A DNA stretch of 64,000 nt. Origin: Halapricum desulfuricans (GTDB lineage Archaea; Halobacteriota; Halobacteria; Halobacteriales; Haloarculaceae). Shown here piece after piece: positions 34,929 to 44,282 of this stretch (position 1 is its first letter; the number at the start of each line of letters is the position of its first letter). The position numbers and the translations under genes are program-made. Location of the stretch: positions 372,001 to 436,000 of the forward strand of contig NZ_CP064787.1 of assembly GCF_017094505.1 (NCBI RefSeq). Reading direction: 5' to 3'. The notes beneath the pieces are model-generated. The model had not been told where the DNA came from. It was given only the letters and a program-made list of their open reading frames with translations, and did no database searches.

Positions 34929-35849
34929 TCATCCGGCCGAGAGCCCTTCGGCGAACTGCTCGGCAAAGAGCACGTAGATAACGATCGTCGGTAGCGCAGC
35001 CAGGAAGGCCGCAGCCATCCGCAGCGGGAAGTTGACGCCGCTGAGGTCCGCGCCGATCCCCGAGAGGATCAGCGTGATCGTCGCTGCCTGATCGGCCGCG
35101 CTGCCGATCAGCGTCAGGGAGAACAGGAACTCGTTCCAGATCTGGGTGAACTGGTAGATCAGCACGACGCCGATCATCGGCGTCGAGAGCGGCAGCACGA
35201 TCCGGGTGTAGATCCGGGTCACGCTGGCTCCGTCGACTTTCGCAGCCTCGATGAGCTCCTCCGAAATGGACTTGTAGTAGCTGCGGAACAGCAGGAAGCA
35301 GATCGGGATACCGTAGGCAACGTGGGTGATCGCCAGTTCGGCCAGCGTTCCCCAGCGGTCGTTTGCGGGAATGATAGTGACGTTTCCGATTGCCAGTCCT
35401 TTGGCAAGCGGGAAGATGTTCGTCCAGAAGTTGTCCAGCGGCACCAGGATGGCCTGGTAGGGGATGAAGATCCCGAAGACGAAAAGCAGTACGACGGGCA
35501 TCTGCCGTCGCCAGTCGACGAGCGTCAGCCCGTAGGCAGCCGTGCTTGCGAGGAGGACGTTGACCAGCGTCGCCGGGATCGCCATCGCGAAGCTGTTGAT
35601 GAACCCGCGGGAGAGCTGGTCCAGTGCCCTGGTCCAGCTCTCGAGAGTGAACGTCTCCGGACCCGGCGGCAAGAGCGGCTGTGTCGCTGCTTCGGCGGGT
35701 TTCAGCGACGTGACCAGTCCCGTCCAGATGGGCGAGACAAAGAAGGCTATAAAGAGCATGATCACGGCGTACAACCCGAACCGACGGTAGTCGAACTCCG
35801 GTAGTAAGCTGGCGATGCCGTCTCGATCCGATGTGGTTGCTTGACTCAT
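34929..35849 (-). CDS. Sugar ABC transporter permease (MalG type)
   Basis: 306 residues with six helices. The cytoplasmic EAA loop, which contacts the ATPase, reads ELIEAAKVDGASVTRIYTRIVLPLS (near residue 212, partial quote). It forms the membrane channel with the MalF-type partner one base upstream. Last gene of the transporter operon that starts at 38204. The substrate is probably an oligosaccharide, given the surrounding glycosidases. Confidence 0.88.
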   Translation of the reverse strand: MSQATTSDRDGIASLLPEFDYRRFGLYAVIMLFIAFFVSPIWTGLVTSLKPAEAATQPLLPPGPETFTLESWTRALDQLSRGFINSFAMAIPATLVNVLLASTAAYGLTLVDWRRQMPVVLLFVFGIFIPYQAILVPLDNFWTNIFPLAKGLAIGNVTIIPANDRWGTLAELAITHVAYGIPICFLLFRSYYKSISEELIEAAKVDGASVTRIYTRIVLPLSTPMIGVVLIYQFTQIWNEFLFSLTLIGSAADQAATITLILSGIGADLSGVNFPLRMAAAFLAALPTIVIYVLFAEQFAEGLSAG

Positions 35850-35850
35850 C

Positions 35851-36810
35851 TTATAGTGCCCCCTCTCTGTACTGGTAGTAGAGGTACGGTGCGATCACCA
35901 GCAGCGACATCCCGAGCAGGATCGTCGCGATCGACGCGGCATACGCCCAGTTCGAGAGCATGAACGCCTCCCGTACCATCAGCGTCGCGAGAACGTCGGT
36001 CCCTTTCGGGGGCCGATACGTGCCGAACATGGCATAGAGGAACGTGAAGATCTTCAGCGCGAAGATCATCAGTACGACGGCGGCACTGACCGACGCGGAC
36101 TTCAGCTGCGGGATGATCACTCGCCAGTACGTCTTGAAGATGCTGGCGCCGTCGACCCTGGCCGCCTCGAACTGATCGTCCGATATCGATTGTAAGCCTG
36201 CCAGGAAGACGACCATCGTGTAGCCGCTGAACTGCCAGATCAGCGCGAATATGATCGAACCGAGGACCAGTTGCGGATTGCCGATCCAGTTGTACGGCCC
36301 CAGTCCGAACAGGCCTATGACTGTGTTGACTAGCCCGTTGTTGTAGTTGTACATCCACAGCCAGAACTGGGCCGTGACGACGAACGACAGCGCCATCGGC
36401 AGCAGATAGATCGTCTGGACTTTGCTCTTCTGGCGGATGTCGCGATCCAGAAGGATCGAGAGAAACAGTCCGAGTACCAGCGAAATCGACGTGAACGCGA
36501 CCAGGAGCACGAACGTGTTTCGTGCGGTCAGATGGACCGCTGAATCCGACAGCGCCCGACTGTACATGTCGAGGTCGAGGCTTCCGTAGTCCGGACGCTG
36601 GAGAAAGCCCTCGTAGTCCGTCAGCGAGATCAAGACGTTCCAGATGATACCGCCGTAGACGGCGACACCCATCAGGATCAGCGGAATACCCCAGTACGGG
36701 GCAGAACGAACGAAGTCACTCTTCCAGAAGCGACGCAGGCGAGCGTACCGGTCTTCGGCTACACGCTCGTCAGTGCCGGCACCAGCTACCGCATCTTGTT
36801 GACTTTCCAT
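35851..36810 (-). CDS. Sugar ABC transporter permease (MalF type)
   Basis: 319 residues with six helices after a 30-residue cytoplasmic start (MESQQDAVAGAGTDERVAED). The EAA loop reads FEAARVDGASIFKTYWRVIIPQL. It lies between the binding-protein gene (36-base gap) and the MalG-type gene (one-base gap), so the three are co-transcribed. Confidence 0.88.
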   Translation of the reverse strand: MESQQDAVAGAGTDERVAEDRYARLRRFWKSDFVRSAPYWGIPLILMGVAVYGGIIWNVLISLTDYEGFLQRPDYGSLDLDMYSRALSDSAVHLTARNTFVLLVAFTSISLVLGLFLSILLDRDIRQKSKVQTIYLLPMALSFVVTAQFWLWMYNYNNGLVNTVIGLFGLGPYNWIGNPQLVLGSIIFALIWQFSGYTMVVFLAGLQSISDDQFEAARVDGASIFKTYWRVIIPQLKSASVSAAVVLMIFALKIFTFLYAMFGTYRPPKGTDVLATLMVREAFMLSNWAYAASIATILLGMSLLVIAPYLYYQYREGAL

Positions 36811-36845
36811 GGGTGAAATTAATGCTGTTCTACTGTCGGGCTAGC

Positions 36846-38204
36846 CTACGATTCCTGCATCGCCGCCGCGTCGAGGAGGTCCGACGCGGCCGCTTCGACG
36901 TCGTACGGGCCCATGAAGTTGTTGCCGATAGCCGACATGGCAGCGTCCATCGGCTCGGGCGGCAGAGCGAGCCCGTGCGCGATCGTCTGCGGGAACTTAT
37001 CGACGCTGGTGAAGTCGTCGGCCGTCATCTCGAGGAACGGCGTCAGCCGGCTCGTGTCGACGTCGGTCCGAAGCGGGATCGCTCCCTTGCGGTTACCGAA
37101 CTCGACCTGGGCGTCCTTCGTGCCGAGGAACTTCGCCCACATCTTCTGTTTGACCGGCGTTTCGGTGTCGCGTGCGAACGTGAACCCGTCGATGTGGAGC
37201 ATGTACATGTCCTCCGTGCCGGGATAGGCCATCCAGTCCCAGTCCTCCTGGTACTCGACGCCGCTGTCCTCGGCGCGGTACATGCCGTACGCCCAGTTAC
37301 CCTGCTGGATACAGCCTGCGTTGCCCTGCATCATCTGACTGTTGCCCTCCGTGAAGCTGATCGTCGAGGCGTCGTCGTTGATGTAGTTCTGCAGCATCTC
37401 CCGGGTGAGCTCCAGCGCCTCGGTCAGGTGCTCCTCGTCGCCGTTGCCCTCGATGAAATCCATGTACGCGTCGTAGCCGCCCTCCATCCCGAGGAAGTTC
37501 TGGAAGACGAGCTGCAGCGTCGGCCACGTCGACGACATCGCGTGTGTCATCGGGTCCGCGTCGGTCTCGGTCTGGATCGTGTCGAACGCGTCGATCAGCG
37601 CGCTCGGGCTGTCGACCGAATCCGGATCGACGCCCGCCTCTTCGAAGACGTGAACGTTGTAGAACAGGTTGTTCATCCGGTGGGAGACCAGCGGCATGGC
37701 CCGATACTCCTCGTTGAGCCGACTGAGTTCCGCGGCCCTCTCGTTCATCGTGTCGGTATAGCCGTTCTCTTCCCACACGTCAGAGATGTTGCGCAGGAGG
37801 CCGCCGTACTGTGTCAGGTTCGCACCCGGCCACGCCTGCCAGGCCGCGGGCGGATCCCGGTTGGCGAGTCGGCGGGCGACCACCGAGTCGAGGTTGACGT
37901 TCCCCGTGCCACCGATCGGACGGAAGTCCGTCTGGAGATCGGGATACTCCTCTTCGAACATCGACGTCAACTTGTCGATGGCATCGGCTCCGTCTCCGCC
38001 CGTCCAGGCGTGGAGGACCTCGAGTGGCGTATCGTTCGGCGTCCTGTCTCCGTTTCCATTGCCGTTGCCGTTGCCGTTTCCGTTGCCGTTTCCGTCGTCA
38101 GCGGTGCTACAGCCAGCGAGTCCAGCCACGACGAGCCCGGCGGACGTTCCCAAGATCTTACGACGCGTGATCGGTCCGTGATTTGCACTGCTGTCTTGTG
38201 GCAT
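36846..38204 (-). CDS. Sugar ABC transporter substrate-binding lipoprotein
   Basis: 452 residues from the ATG giving MPQDSSANHGPITRRKILG; an earlier in-frame start would add an implausible His-rich tail. The Tat motif TRRKILGTSAG and lipobox LAGC mark a haloarchaeal Tat lipoprotein, followed by an Asn-Gly repeat linker. The mature part has the solute-binding family 1 fold (VLHAWTGGDGADAIDKLTSMFEEEYP). It has its own TATA box with leaderless spacing. The likely ligand is a sugar oligomer. Confidence 0.87.
   Translation of the reverse strand: MPQDSSANHGPITRRKILGTSAGLVVAGLAGCSTADDGNGNGNGNGNGNGNGDRTPNDTPLEVLHAWTGGDGADAIDKLTSMFEEEYPDLQTDFRPIGGTGNVNLDSVVARRLANRDPPAAWQAWPGANLTQYGGLLRNISDVWEENGYTDTMNERAAELSRLNEEYRAMPLVSHRMNNLFYNVHVFEEAGVDPDSVDSPSALIDAFDTIQTETDADPMTHAMSSTWPTLQLVFQNFLGMEGGYDAYMDFIEGNGDEEHLTEALELTREMLQNYINDDASTISFTEGNSQMMQGNAGCIQQGNWAYGMYRAEDSGVEYQEDWDWMAYPGTEDMYMLHIDGFTFARDTETPVKQKMWAKFLGTKDAQVEFGNRKGAIPLRTDVDTSRLTPFLEMTADDFTSVDKFPQTIAHGLALPPEPMDAAMSAIGNNFMGPYDVEAAASDLLDAAAMQES
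38051..38094. repeat. Six-base tandem repeat encoding an Asn-Gly linker
   Basis: Repeats of the unit GCCGTT or TTCCGT on the plus strand encode eight Gly-Asn pairs just after the lipobox of the binding protein. It is a flexible spacer holding the protein off the membrane, and is prone to copy-number change. Confidence 0.7.
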
Positions 38205-38226
38205 GCACCTTGTTGTTCTACCTTCT

Positions 38227-38236
38227 CCTATATAGT
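38227..38236 (-). promoter_or_regulatory. TATA box of the binding-protein operon
   Basis: On the minus strand the box reads CACTATATAG and is centred about 27 bases before the ATG at 38204, which implies a leaderless transcript for binding protein and permeases. Confidence 0.5.
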
Positions 38237-38444
38237 GATTATGGTGATTATTCATAAATGATGGGTGGCGGACCGGCGGCTGTCACGAGGCGAGAACAGT
38301 GTGGCGCTCACGGTCGTCGAAAGCCGTCTGGCATCCGGAGCGAGGTGGCAAGCCGACAGTCTCAGGCGGATTATCGTACGTCTGTTCTGGATCGGCTGCT
38401 TTCTATCGGACGATCGGCGCGGTAGATTGTTACCGCGGTCACGA

Positions 38445-39605
38445 TCAGGCCGGCTCAGCGCCGCGGAGCGGTTGATCGCTTTCGATGTCCTGGAGACTGC
38501 GGTTGTGCAGTGCGTCGCCGGTCTCGGCATCGAACACGTGGATCGCGCTCTCGGGGAGTTCGATACCGACGGACGCGCCTTCCTCGGCCGAACGCATGCC
38601 GCTGATCGTCGCAGTCAGTTCCGATTCGGTCCGGTCCTGGCCCTCGAACGCGAGGTGGACGGTGTTCTCGTCCCCCTGCGGTTCGACGACGCCGACGGTC
38701 GCCGGGAACTCGTGTGCCCCGGTCGGACTGTCGACGATGTCTATGTCTTCCGGTCTGATACCGAAAATCAACTCCGAATGACCATCTAGATCGGCACGCA
38801 CGTCCTCGCTGAGCGAGTATTCGAAGTGCTCGCCGACGAGCGTTCCCTCTTCCAGCGTGACCGGGAGGAAGTTCATCGACGGTTCGCCGATGAAGCCGGC
38901 GACGAACTGGTTGTTCGGTCGGTGATAGCACTCCAGCGGCGTCCCGACCTGCTGGAGCTCCCCGTCGTTGAGGACCGCAATTCGGTCGGACATCGTCATC
39001 GCCTCGGTCTGATCGTGGGTCACGTAGATCGTCGTCGTCCCGAGGTTCTCCTGAAGCTGCTGGAGTTCAGTCCGCATCTCCGCCCGAAGCTTGGCGTCGA
39101 GATTGGCCAGGGGCTCGTCGAGCAGGAACGCCTCGGGTTCGCGGACGATCGCCCGCCCCAGCGCGACGCGCTGTTGCTGACCGCCCGATAGCTCGCCCGG
39201 CTGCCGGTCGAGCAGGTTGTCGATGTCGAGCAACTCGGCGGCATCTTCAACTTGTTCGCGTATCTCGGCGTCGGAGAGGTCGGTCGACTCTTCGAGACCG
39301 AACGACATGTTCCCGCGCACCGTCATGTGTGGGTAGAGCGCGTAAGACTGGAACACCATCGCGATGTCGCGCTCCTGTGGCGTGAGATTCGTGATCGGTC
39401 GGTTGCCCAGGTGGATCGTCCCCTCCGTCGGCGTTTCGAGCCCCGCGACCATCCGGAGCGTCGTCGACTTTCCACAGCCGGACGGGCCGACGAGTACCAG
39501 GAACTCGCCGTCTCTGATCTCGAGATTCAGGTCGTCGACCGCGACGATATCACCACTCTCGTCCTGAAACACCTTGGTCACTCCGTCGAGCGTGACACTT
39601 GCCAT
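38445..39605 (-). CDS. Sugar ABC transporter ATPase (MsmK/UgpC type)
   Basis: 386 residues from the ATG giving MASVTLDGVTKVFQD. Walker A is GPSGCGKSTTLRM, the Q-loop VFQSYALYPHM, the signature LSGGQQQRVALGRA, Walker B EAFLLDEPLANLD, and the H-loop YVTHDQTEAM. A C-terminal TOBE/MalK-like regulatory domain follows (about 240-386). Its paralogue is at 47985. It lies upstream of the binding-protein gene with a 240-base gap. Confidence 0.92.
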   Translation of the reverse strand: MASVTLDGVTKVFQDESGDIVAVDDLNLEIRDGEFLVLVGPSGCGKSTTLRMVAGLETPTEGTIHLGNRPITNLTPQERDIAMVFQSYALYPHMTVRGNMSFGLEESTDLSDAEIREQVEDAAELLDIDNLLDRQPGELSGGQQQRVALGRAIVREPEAFLLDEPLANLDAKLRAEMRTELQQLQENLGTTTIYVTHDQTEAMTMSDRIAVLNDGELQQVGTPLECYHRPNNQFVAGFIGEPSMNFLPVTLEEGTLVGEHFEYSLSEDVRADLDGHSELIFGIRPEDIDIVDSPTGAHEFPATVGVVEPQGDENTVHLAFEGQDRTESELTATISGMRSAEEGASVGIELPESAIHVFDAETGDALHNRSLQDIESDQPLRGAEPA

Positions 39606-39649
39606 GATCGATTGTGCGTTATTCTGGTACAAATAATTTACCCAAATAG

Positions 39650-41515
39650 TCAGTCGTCGGCATACAGATCCGCGTCAGTATTCGTATCGAACTCTTCGAG
39701 GGCGTCTCGGAGGGGGCGGGCGTACTGGGTCAGGTCACGAGCGCGATCGGATATCTCTGTGAGTTCGGCGGCCTGCTCCTCGGCGGCACCGGCGACGATC
39801 CCGGATTCGGCGAGCGTCTCCTCGCTGAGCGTCGCGATTTCGCTGATACGAGCTGCGATTTCGTCCAGACGTTCGCCATGTTCCCGGACGTCATCGTCGC
39901 CGTGTTCAGCGAGCGTCTCGAAGGCCGCAGCGAGGTCGTCGATCTCGCGAGAGATCTCCTGCAGTTGTTCTTTCTGCTCGTCGGCGTCGTCGGCGATCCG
40001 CTGGACGGAATCGGCGACGTGACCGCTTGCGACCCGGACGCTATCCGAACTCGTCTGGAGGAGTTCCCCAGTGTTCTCCACTTCGACCGCAAATCGCTTG
40101 AGTTGACCGGTCGCGCGCTCTAGTTCCGCAAGCATCTCGTTGAACGAGGTCGCGATCCGATCCATCGAATCGCTCTCACCGTCGGGCTCCAGGCGCTGAG
40201 TCAGGTCGCCGTCCGCGCCGCGACGCATGGTCCGTGAGTACTCTTCGGCCTTCTGCTGGAGATACTCGTTCATCCGCTTCGCTTCGGCGCGGGAAACCTC
40301 AGCTTCCTTGCGCGCGCGCTCGGCCTCTCTGATTTGCTGTTGGAGCGAGCGACGCATGTCCTCGAACCCGTCGTACAACTCGCCGATTGCATCGATCCGG
40401 CTTGTCGTCTTCGTGGTCTCGAGGTCGCCCTCGCGCATCCTGTGTGCCCACTGACGGAGCCGGTTGATATCGCGAGTCGTATTGTATCCGATGGCCGTTC
40501 CAAACAGACCGACCAACAAAATCCCGCCAAGCGTCGCGATTTTCCCCCAGCGGGAAATAGCCAGCATAAAACCGAAGACGTTCGAGCGCGGTTCGTGAAC
40601 GAGCACGGTCCAGTTCAGATTCACGTTCGAGACCTCAGCGGGGGCATAGCCCACGGTGTACTCCTCGTTCAGGATCGTCTCGTCAGGCGCCATATTGGGG
40701 ATCACGCCGGCCTTCTGGTCAGTCCCTTCCAGTTCGGATGCGAGACGGACGGGACGCATCGCGGTTCCGTTCCCGTACTGATCGCGACCGGGAATCCGGT
40801 CGCCGTCATTAGTCGACTGAATTATCCCCTCATCGTTGACGACCACCGTGACTCGGTCTTCGGTATCGGTGTCCAATGACATCGCGAGATCTGTGATGGA
40901 GTACTCCATCACGAGATATCGGTCCGGATGCCCGGTCACGGGACTCACGAACGCGACGACGGGCATGTCGCCGATCCGGTGAACGGTCGTGACGTGGACG
41001 TCCATCACGTCGATAGAGTCGAACGGCGTCGCCCCGACCCAGGCCCGTCGCGTCTGGTTGAGCTGCCTGTCGGCGATGAGCTGCGGGCTCGCGACGACCC
41101 GAGTACCCGAATCTGACACGTTCAACAGATAGATCGCGTTCACGCCGTACACGTTCCCGTCTGTCGTCGCCAGCTCGCTCCGGATGTCGAATCGAGCGCC
41201 CGGCTCGGTATTGCTGAGCGCATCGTTCTTCGAGGCGAGCGTGACCGAAATCGAGTTGCGCTCGATCCAGGTTTCTAAGGTGTTTGCCTGTTGCGACGCC
41301 AGATTCCGGTACTCCTCCTCGACGTTCTGTTCGACCTGCTGTGAGACCACACCGGTTGCTGTTGCTCCCAGGACCCCAATAGTGACGCCCATTATCGCCA
41401 CGACGAGGGCGAATTTCAGGGTGTACCGTCGACGAACTACGTCGGGAACGATCCGACTCAGTACCGACGTGCTCCCGGACTCCGCCTGATTTTTCCCGGT
41501 GTCTGGACCGGTCAT
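39650..41515 (-). CDS. MCP-like membrane sensor lacking the kinase-control tip
   Basis: 621 residues. TM1 spans about 34-57, an extracellular Cache-like sensor about 58-310, and TM2 about 326-344. A HAMP domain follows at about 345-395 and a second HAMP-like block near 430-480. The rest is a short coiled coil. Sequences flanking a normal signalling hairpin are present (AAEEQAAELTEISDRARDLTQYARPLRDAL), but the highly conserved tip that binds CheA/CheW, normally the NLLALNAAIEAARAGE-type block, is absent. It sits 45 bases upstream of the ATPase gene, so it may sense the imported sugar. Confidence 0.8.
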   Translation of the reverse strand: MTGPDTGKNQAESGSTSVLSRIVPDVVRRRYTLKFALVVAIMGVTIGVLGATATGVVSQQVEQNVEEEYRNLASQQANTLETWIERNSISVTLASKNDALSNTEPGARFDIRSELATTDGNVYGVNAIYLLNVSDSGTRVVASPQLIADRQLNQTRRAWVGATPFDSIDVMDVHVTTVHRIGDMPVVAFVSPVTGHPDRYLVMEYSITDLAMSLDTDTEDRVTVVVNDEGIIQSTNDGDRIPGRDQYGNGTAMRPVRLASELEGTDQKAGVIPNMAPDETILNEEYTVGYAPAEVSNVNLNWTVLVHEPRSNVFGFMLAISRWGKIATLGGILLVGLFGTAIGYNTTRDINRLRQWAHRMREGDLETTKTTSRIDAIGELYDGFEDMRRSLQQQIREAERARKEAEVSRAEAKRMNEYLQQKAEEYSRTMRRGADGDLTQRLEPDGESDSMDRIATSFNEMLAELERATGQLKRFAVEVENTGELLQTSSDSVRVASGHVADSVQRIADDADEQKEQLQEISREIDDLAAAFETLAEHGDDDVREHGERLDEIAARISEIATLSEETLAESGIVAGAAEEQAAELTEISDRARDLTQYARPLRDALEEFDTNTDADLYADD

Positions 41516-41610
41516 TGTCTTATTCGTACGTTGCTCATGGTCGTACGTGGTGGTATATGTTCTGGCTGAGAACGAGAGCGAGTCACGCAGGACAACACTG
41601 CCACCCAGAC

Positions 41611-41627
41611 GTTCACTATTAGTAAAC
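41611..41627. promoter_or_regulatory. 17-bp palindrome, probable IclR1 operator 1
   Basis: GTTCACTATTAGTAAAC has near-perfect dyad symmetry around a central T. It lies 96 bases upstream of the MCP-like gene start. Confidence 0.5.
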
Positions 41628-41735
41628 GGCTGGCGAGACGACCTAATTGGTCAGTAGTGACGTCACACCTCGAGCTGTCGATTACCTGCCCCGGTTGCGG
41701 TCGGCAGTAGCTACCCCTCGTTCCGCCGCACAATC

Positions 41736-41752
41736 GTTCGCTAATAGTAAAC
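41736..41752. promoter_or_regulatory. 17-bp palindrome, probable IclR1 operator 2
   Basis: GTTCGCTAATAGTAAAC shares 15 of 17 positions with the site at 41611. Two sites in one divergent region fit binding by a dimer or tetramer IclR protein. Confidence 0.5.
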
Positions 41753-41990
41753 AAGCGTGCGTCGATACCGTATAGTCCGTGGCGGCTTTCCACGGCCTCA
41801 TAGTGACCGTTGTATTACCGGTGCGATCGCACGCATTGTTCTCCGTGCTGTCAGCGGCCATATGACGACCCCGCGAAACGGCAAGAGAGACACTGACGAG
41901 CGGTGCCTGATCGATAGATGCGACCGGGGCGAGAACATCTGTTCACACAGAGCGAACGATATTTGTGCCAGCGGAGCGTTCACTCAGTCC

Positions 41991-42743
41991 ATGGCCCGGT
42001 CAAACGGTAAGCAGATCAAGGCAACCCGGACGAGTATTGCAGTTCTCGAAGCGATCGCCGAACTGGACGGGGCCGGCATCAGCGAACTAGCACGGTACCT
42101 CGATCGTTCGAAAGGCGGGATCTACAAGCACGTGCATACGCTTGCGGACCTCGGTTACCTGGTCGAACGCGACGGAACGTACCGACTCAGTCTCGGTCTG
42201 TGGTCGCTCGGTGCGACCGTGCCGGAGCAAGTAGTGCCGGACAGCGTCGAATCGGTCGTCGACGACCTGGCCGCGTCGGTCGGCCACGTTACAACGCTCG
42301 TCCTGTACGAGAGCAAGCGGGCGGTCGCCACGTACGTGCGACGCCCCACGACCGCGGCGACACAACCGTTCCGGGAAGGCGAGTCACTGCCTCTCCACGC
42401 GACGGCTAGCGGGAAGGCGATTCTCGCGTTCCTGCCGGACGAGGAGCGAAACGCTGTCCTCGAAAGTGAACTCGACACGTATACCGATGCGACACTCACG
42501 GACCCGGGCGTGATCGAAAGCGCGCTCGAAACCGTTCGAGGGCAACAGCTCGCTCGCGACGACGGAGAGTACCGGGCAGACGTCGAGTGTCTCGCAGCAC
42601 CGATTCTCGATAATTCGGGGTATCCACGGGGCGCTGTGGGAGTCAGCTACAGTGGTCAGGAATCGGGAAACGACGAGCTCGATGCCGACGCCAGCCTGCT
42701 CGTCAGCGCATCGAAGTCGATCGAGAACGCGCTGACCACGTAG
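41991..42743 (+). CDS. IclR-family transcriptional regulator 1
   Basis: 250 residues from the ATG giving MARSNGKQIKATRTSIAVLEAI. An N-terminal winged helix (GISELARYLDRSKGGIYKHVHTLADLGYL) is followed by an effector-binding domain (LPLHATASGKAILAFLP; ECLAAPILDNSGYPRGAVGVS). It is divergent from the MCP-like and ABC importer genes, which are its likely targets. A sugar or sugar-acid effector is expected for the family. Confidence 0.85.
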   Translation: MARSNGKQIKATRTSIAVLEAIAELDGAGISELARYLDRSKGGIYKHVHTLADLGYLVERDGTYRLSLGLWSLGATVPEQVVPDSVESVVDDLAASVGHVTTLVLYESKRAVATYVRRPTTAATQPFREGESLPLHATASGKAILAFLPDEERNAVLESELDTYTDATLTDPGVIESALETVRGQQLARDDGEYRADVECLAAPILDNSGYPRGAVGVSYSGQESGNDELDADASLLVSASKSIENALTT

Positions 42744-42866
42744 GTCTCGAGAGTCACGGGAGCCACTCTGTCATGAGTCTGGTTCGTCGCCGGTGCCTCG
42801 AACAGTTCACGTCACGAGATTGGTTTACGCACATACGACTGTAATCCTCACTCGCCAATCCTCCTG

Positions 42867-44204
42867 TCAGGGAAAGCCTCGATCGAGCTGCTTGATTGTC
42901 GGCTGTTCGCCCTCGATGTCGGTAATATACGTGAGAAGTCGTTCGCGGAGGTCGTTTGCGACGTCCCGGAACTCCGGTCGACCGGCGAGGTTGACTGTCT
43001 CGCCTGGATCCTTCCAGAGATCGTAGAGATAGCGCTCGACGTAGACGTCACTCGATTGCTCGGCGTTTCCGCCGCGCCAGCCGGTCATCGTGGGTGCCGC
43101 GACGGCGTACTTCCAGCGATCGGTCCGGAGCGCGCGGCCGACCTGGGACTCGCTGACTTGGACGAACGCCTCGCCGTCGTCGTCGGGGACGTCGCCGCGC
43201 ACGACCGGGAGGAGACTCTCGCCGCGCATCGAATCGGGAACCGCTATTCCGGCAGCGTCGAGCAGCGTCGGCGGGAGATCGAGCAGGCTGCGGACGCTCT
43301 GGACGTTCCGGCCGCTGGAGAATCCGGGGCCCGAGAGGACGAGCGGGACGCGAACCGCGGATTCGTGTGGCGTCCGCTTGTGTTCGCCGGGCCGTGTCCG
43401 GAAGTGACAGCCGTGGTCCGACGTGTACGCCAGCAGCGTCCGGTCCCGGACGCCCCGCTCGGAGAGCGCGTCCAGAAGCTCCCCGACTTGCTCGTCGATC
43501 CGCTCGACGATGCCGTAGTAATCCGGCAGTTCTTGATGCCACTCGCCCGGGCGATCCACGAGGTCGTCAGGAACGTACGGACGCTTCGCGTGGCGATCGG
43601 CGTATCCGTCTGGGGCGACGAACGTCCACCGGTCGTTCTGATCGTGCGGTTCAACGTACCCGACCACGAGGAAGAACGGCTCTGTCAGCGTCTCGATCCC
43701 CTCGATCGCGAAGTCGGTGAACGCGTCGGCGCGATAGTCGTCGAACGTCACCGGGTTCCCGTCGGTGTCGAACAGCCGTCCCTCGTACGGCTGGGTGGTG
43801 AACTCGGGCACGTCTGCCGCGATCCAGAAGTCATCGTATCCGCCGCGCTGGGCTGGGGGCACGGGATCGTCGAACGTACTCGCCAGATGCCAGTTCCCGA
43901 CGTACCCGACGTCGTAGCCGGCGTCCGAGAACAGATGTGCGAGGGTCCGTTCGTCCTCCGCGAGCGGGATCGCGCTCTGCCAGACGTCCGTTTCAGTGGC
44001 GTACTTGCCCGTCTGCAGGGCCGCCCGGAAGGGGCCACACAGCGGCTGCGGGGAGATCGCCCGCTCGACGAGCGTCCCCTCCCGTGCGAGGTCGTCGAGT
44101 GTCGGCGTCAGCCCCATCGGGTTCTCGTAGGCCCCGAGCGTGTCCCACCGCTGCTGGTCGGTCAGGACCACGATGACGTTCGGTGGGGTGGCGTCCTCGT
44201 TCAT
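42867..44204 (-). CDS. Sulfatase (alkaline phosphatase superfamily)
   Basis: 445 residues. The sulfatase signature C-x-P-x-R is intact as C56-G-P-F-R60, where C56 would be converted to formylglycine; the gene for an activating enzyme is not in this window. Metal-site residues are in VVLTDQQRWDTLG near the N-terminus and YTSDHGCHFRTRPGEHKRTPHES. There is no signal peptide, so action inside the cell on an imported sulfated sugar is possible. Its position beside alpha-galactosidases suggests sulfated galactosides; this is inference. Confidence 0.85.
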   Translation of the reverse strand: MNEDATPPNVIVVLTDQQRWDTLGAYENPMGLTPTLDDLAREGTLVERAISPQPLCGPFRAALQTGKYATETDVWQSAIPLAEDERTLAHLFSDAGYDVGYVGNWHLASTFDDPVPPAQRGGYDDFWIAADVPEFTTQPYEGRLFDTDGNPVTFDDYRADAFTDFAIEGIETLTEPFFLVVGYVEPHDQNDRWTFVAPDGYADRHAKRPYVPDDLVDRPGEWHQELPDYYGIVERIDEQVGELLDALSERGVRDRTLLAYTSDHGCHFRTRPGEHKRTPHESAVRVPLVLSGPGFSSGRNVQSVRSLLDLPPTLLDAAGIAVPDSMRGESLLPVVRGDVPDDDGEAFVQVSESQVGRALRTDRWKYAVAAPTMTGWRGGNAEQSSDVYVERYLYDLWKDPGETVNLAGRPEFRDVANDLRERLLTYITDIEGEQPTIKQLDRGFP

Positions 44205-44282
44205 ACCTGCACGTGTACGCGGACGACCTTGTATGTAGCCCTGGTGACCCGTGCCCGTGGCCGACTCGGGTTCTCGACTCGA

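Larger units (their letters stand above)
41516..41990. other. Divergent regulatory interval without a gene
   Basis: 475 bases between the MCP-like gene (minus) and the first IclR gene (plus). It holds two 17-bp palindromes (41611 and 41736) and AT-rich promoter-like sequence around 41940-41975. No credible coding frame besides possible N-terminal extensions of the IclR gene, which lack family similarity. Confidence 0.5.

Noticed and set aside
38051-38094. CRISPR-like or regulatory tandem repeat
   Set aside because: The six-base units are in frame and encode the Asn-Gly linker of a binding lipoprotein.
41512-41793. 93-codon minus-strand frame upstream of the MCP-like gene
   Set aside because: It crosses the promoter and palindrome region, has a non-acidic composition and overlaps the MCP-like start.
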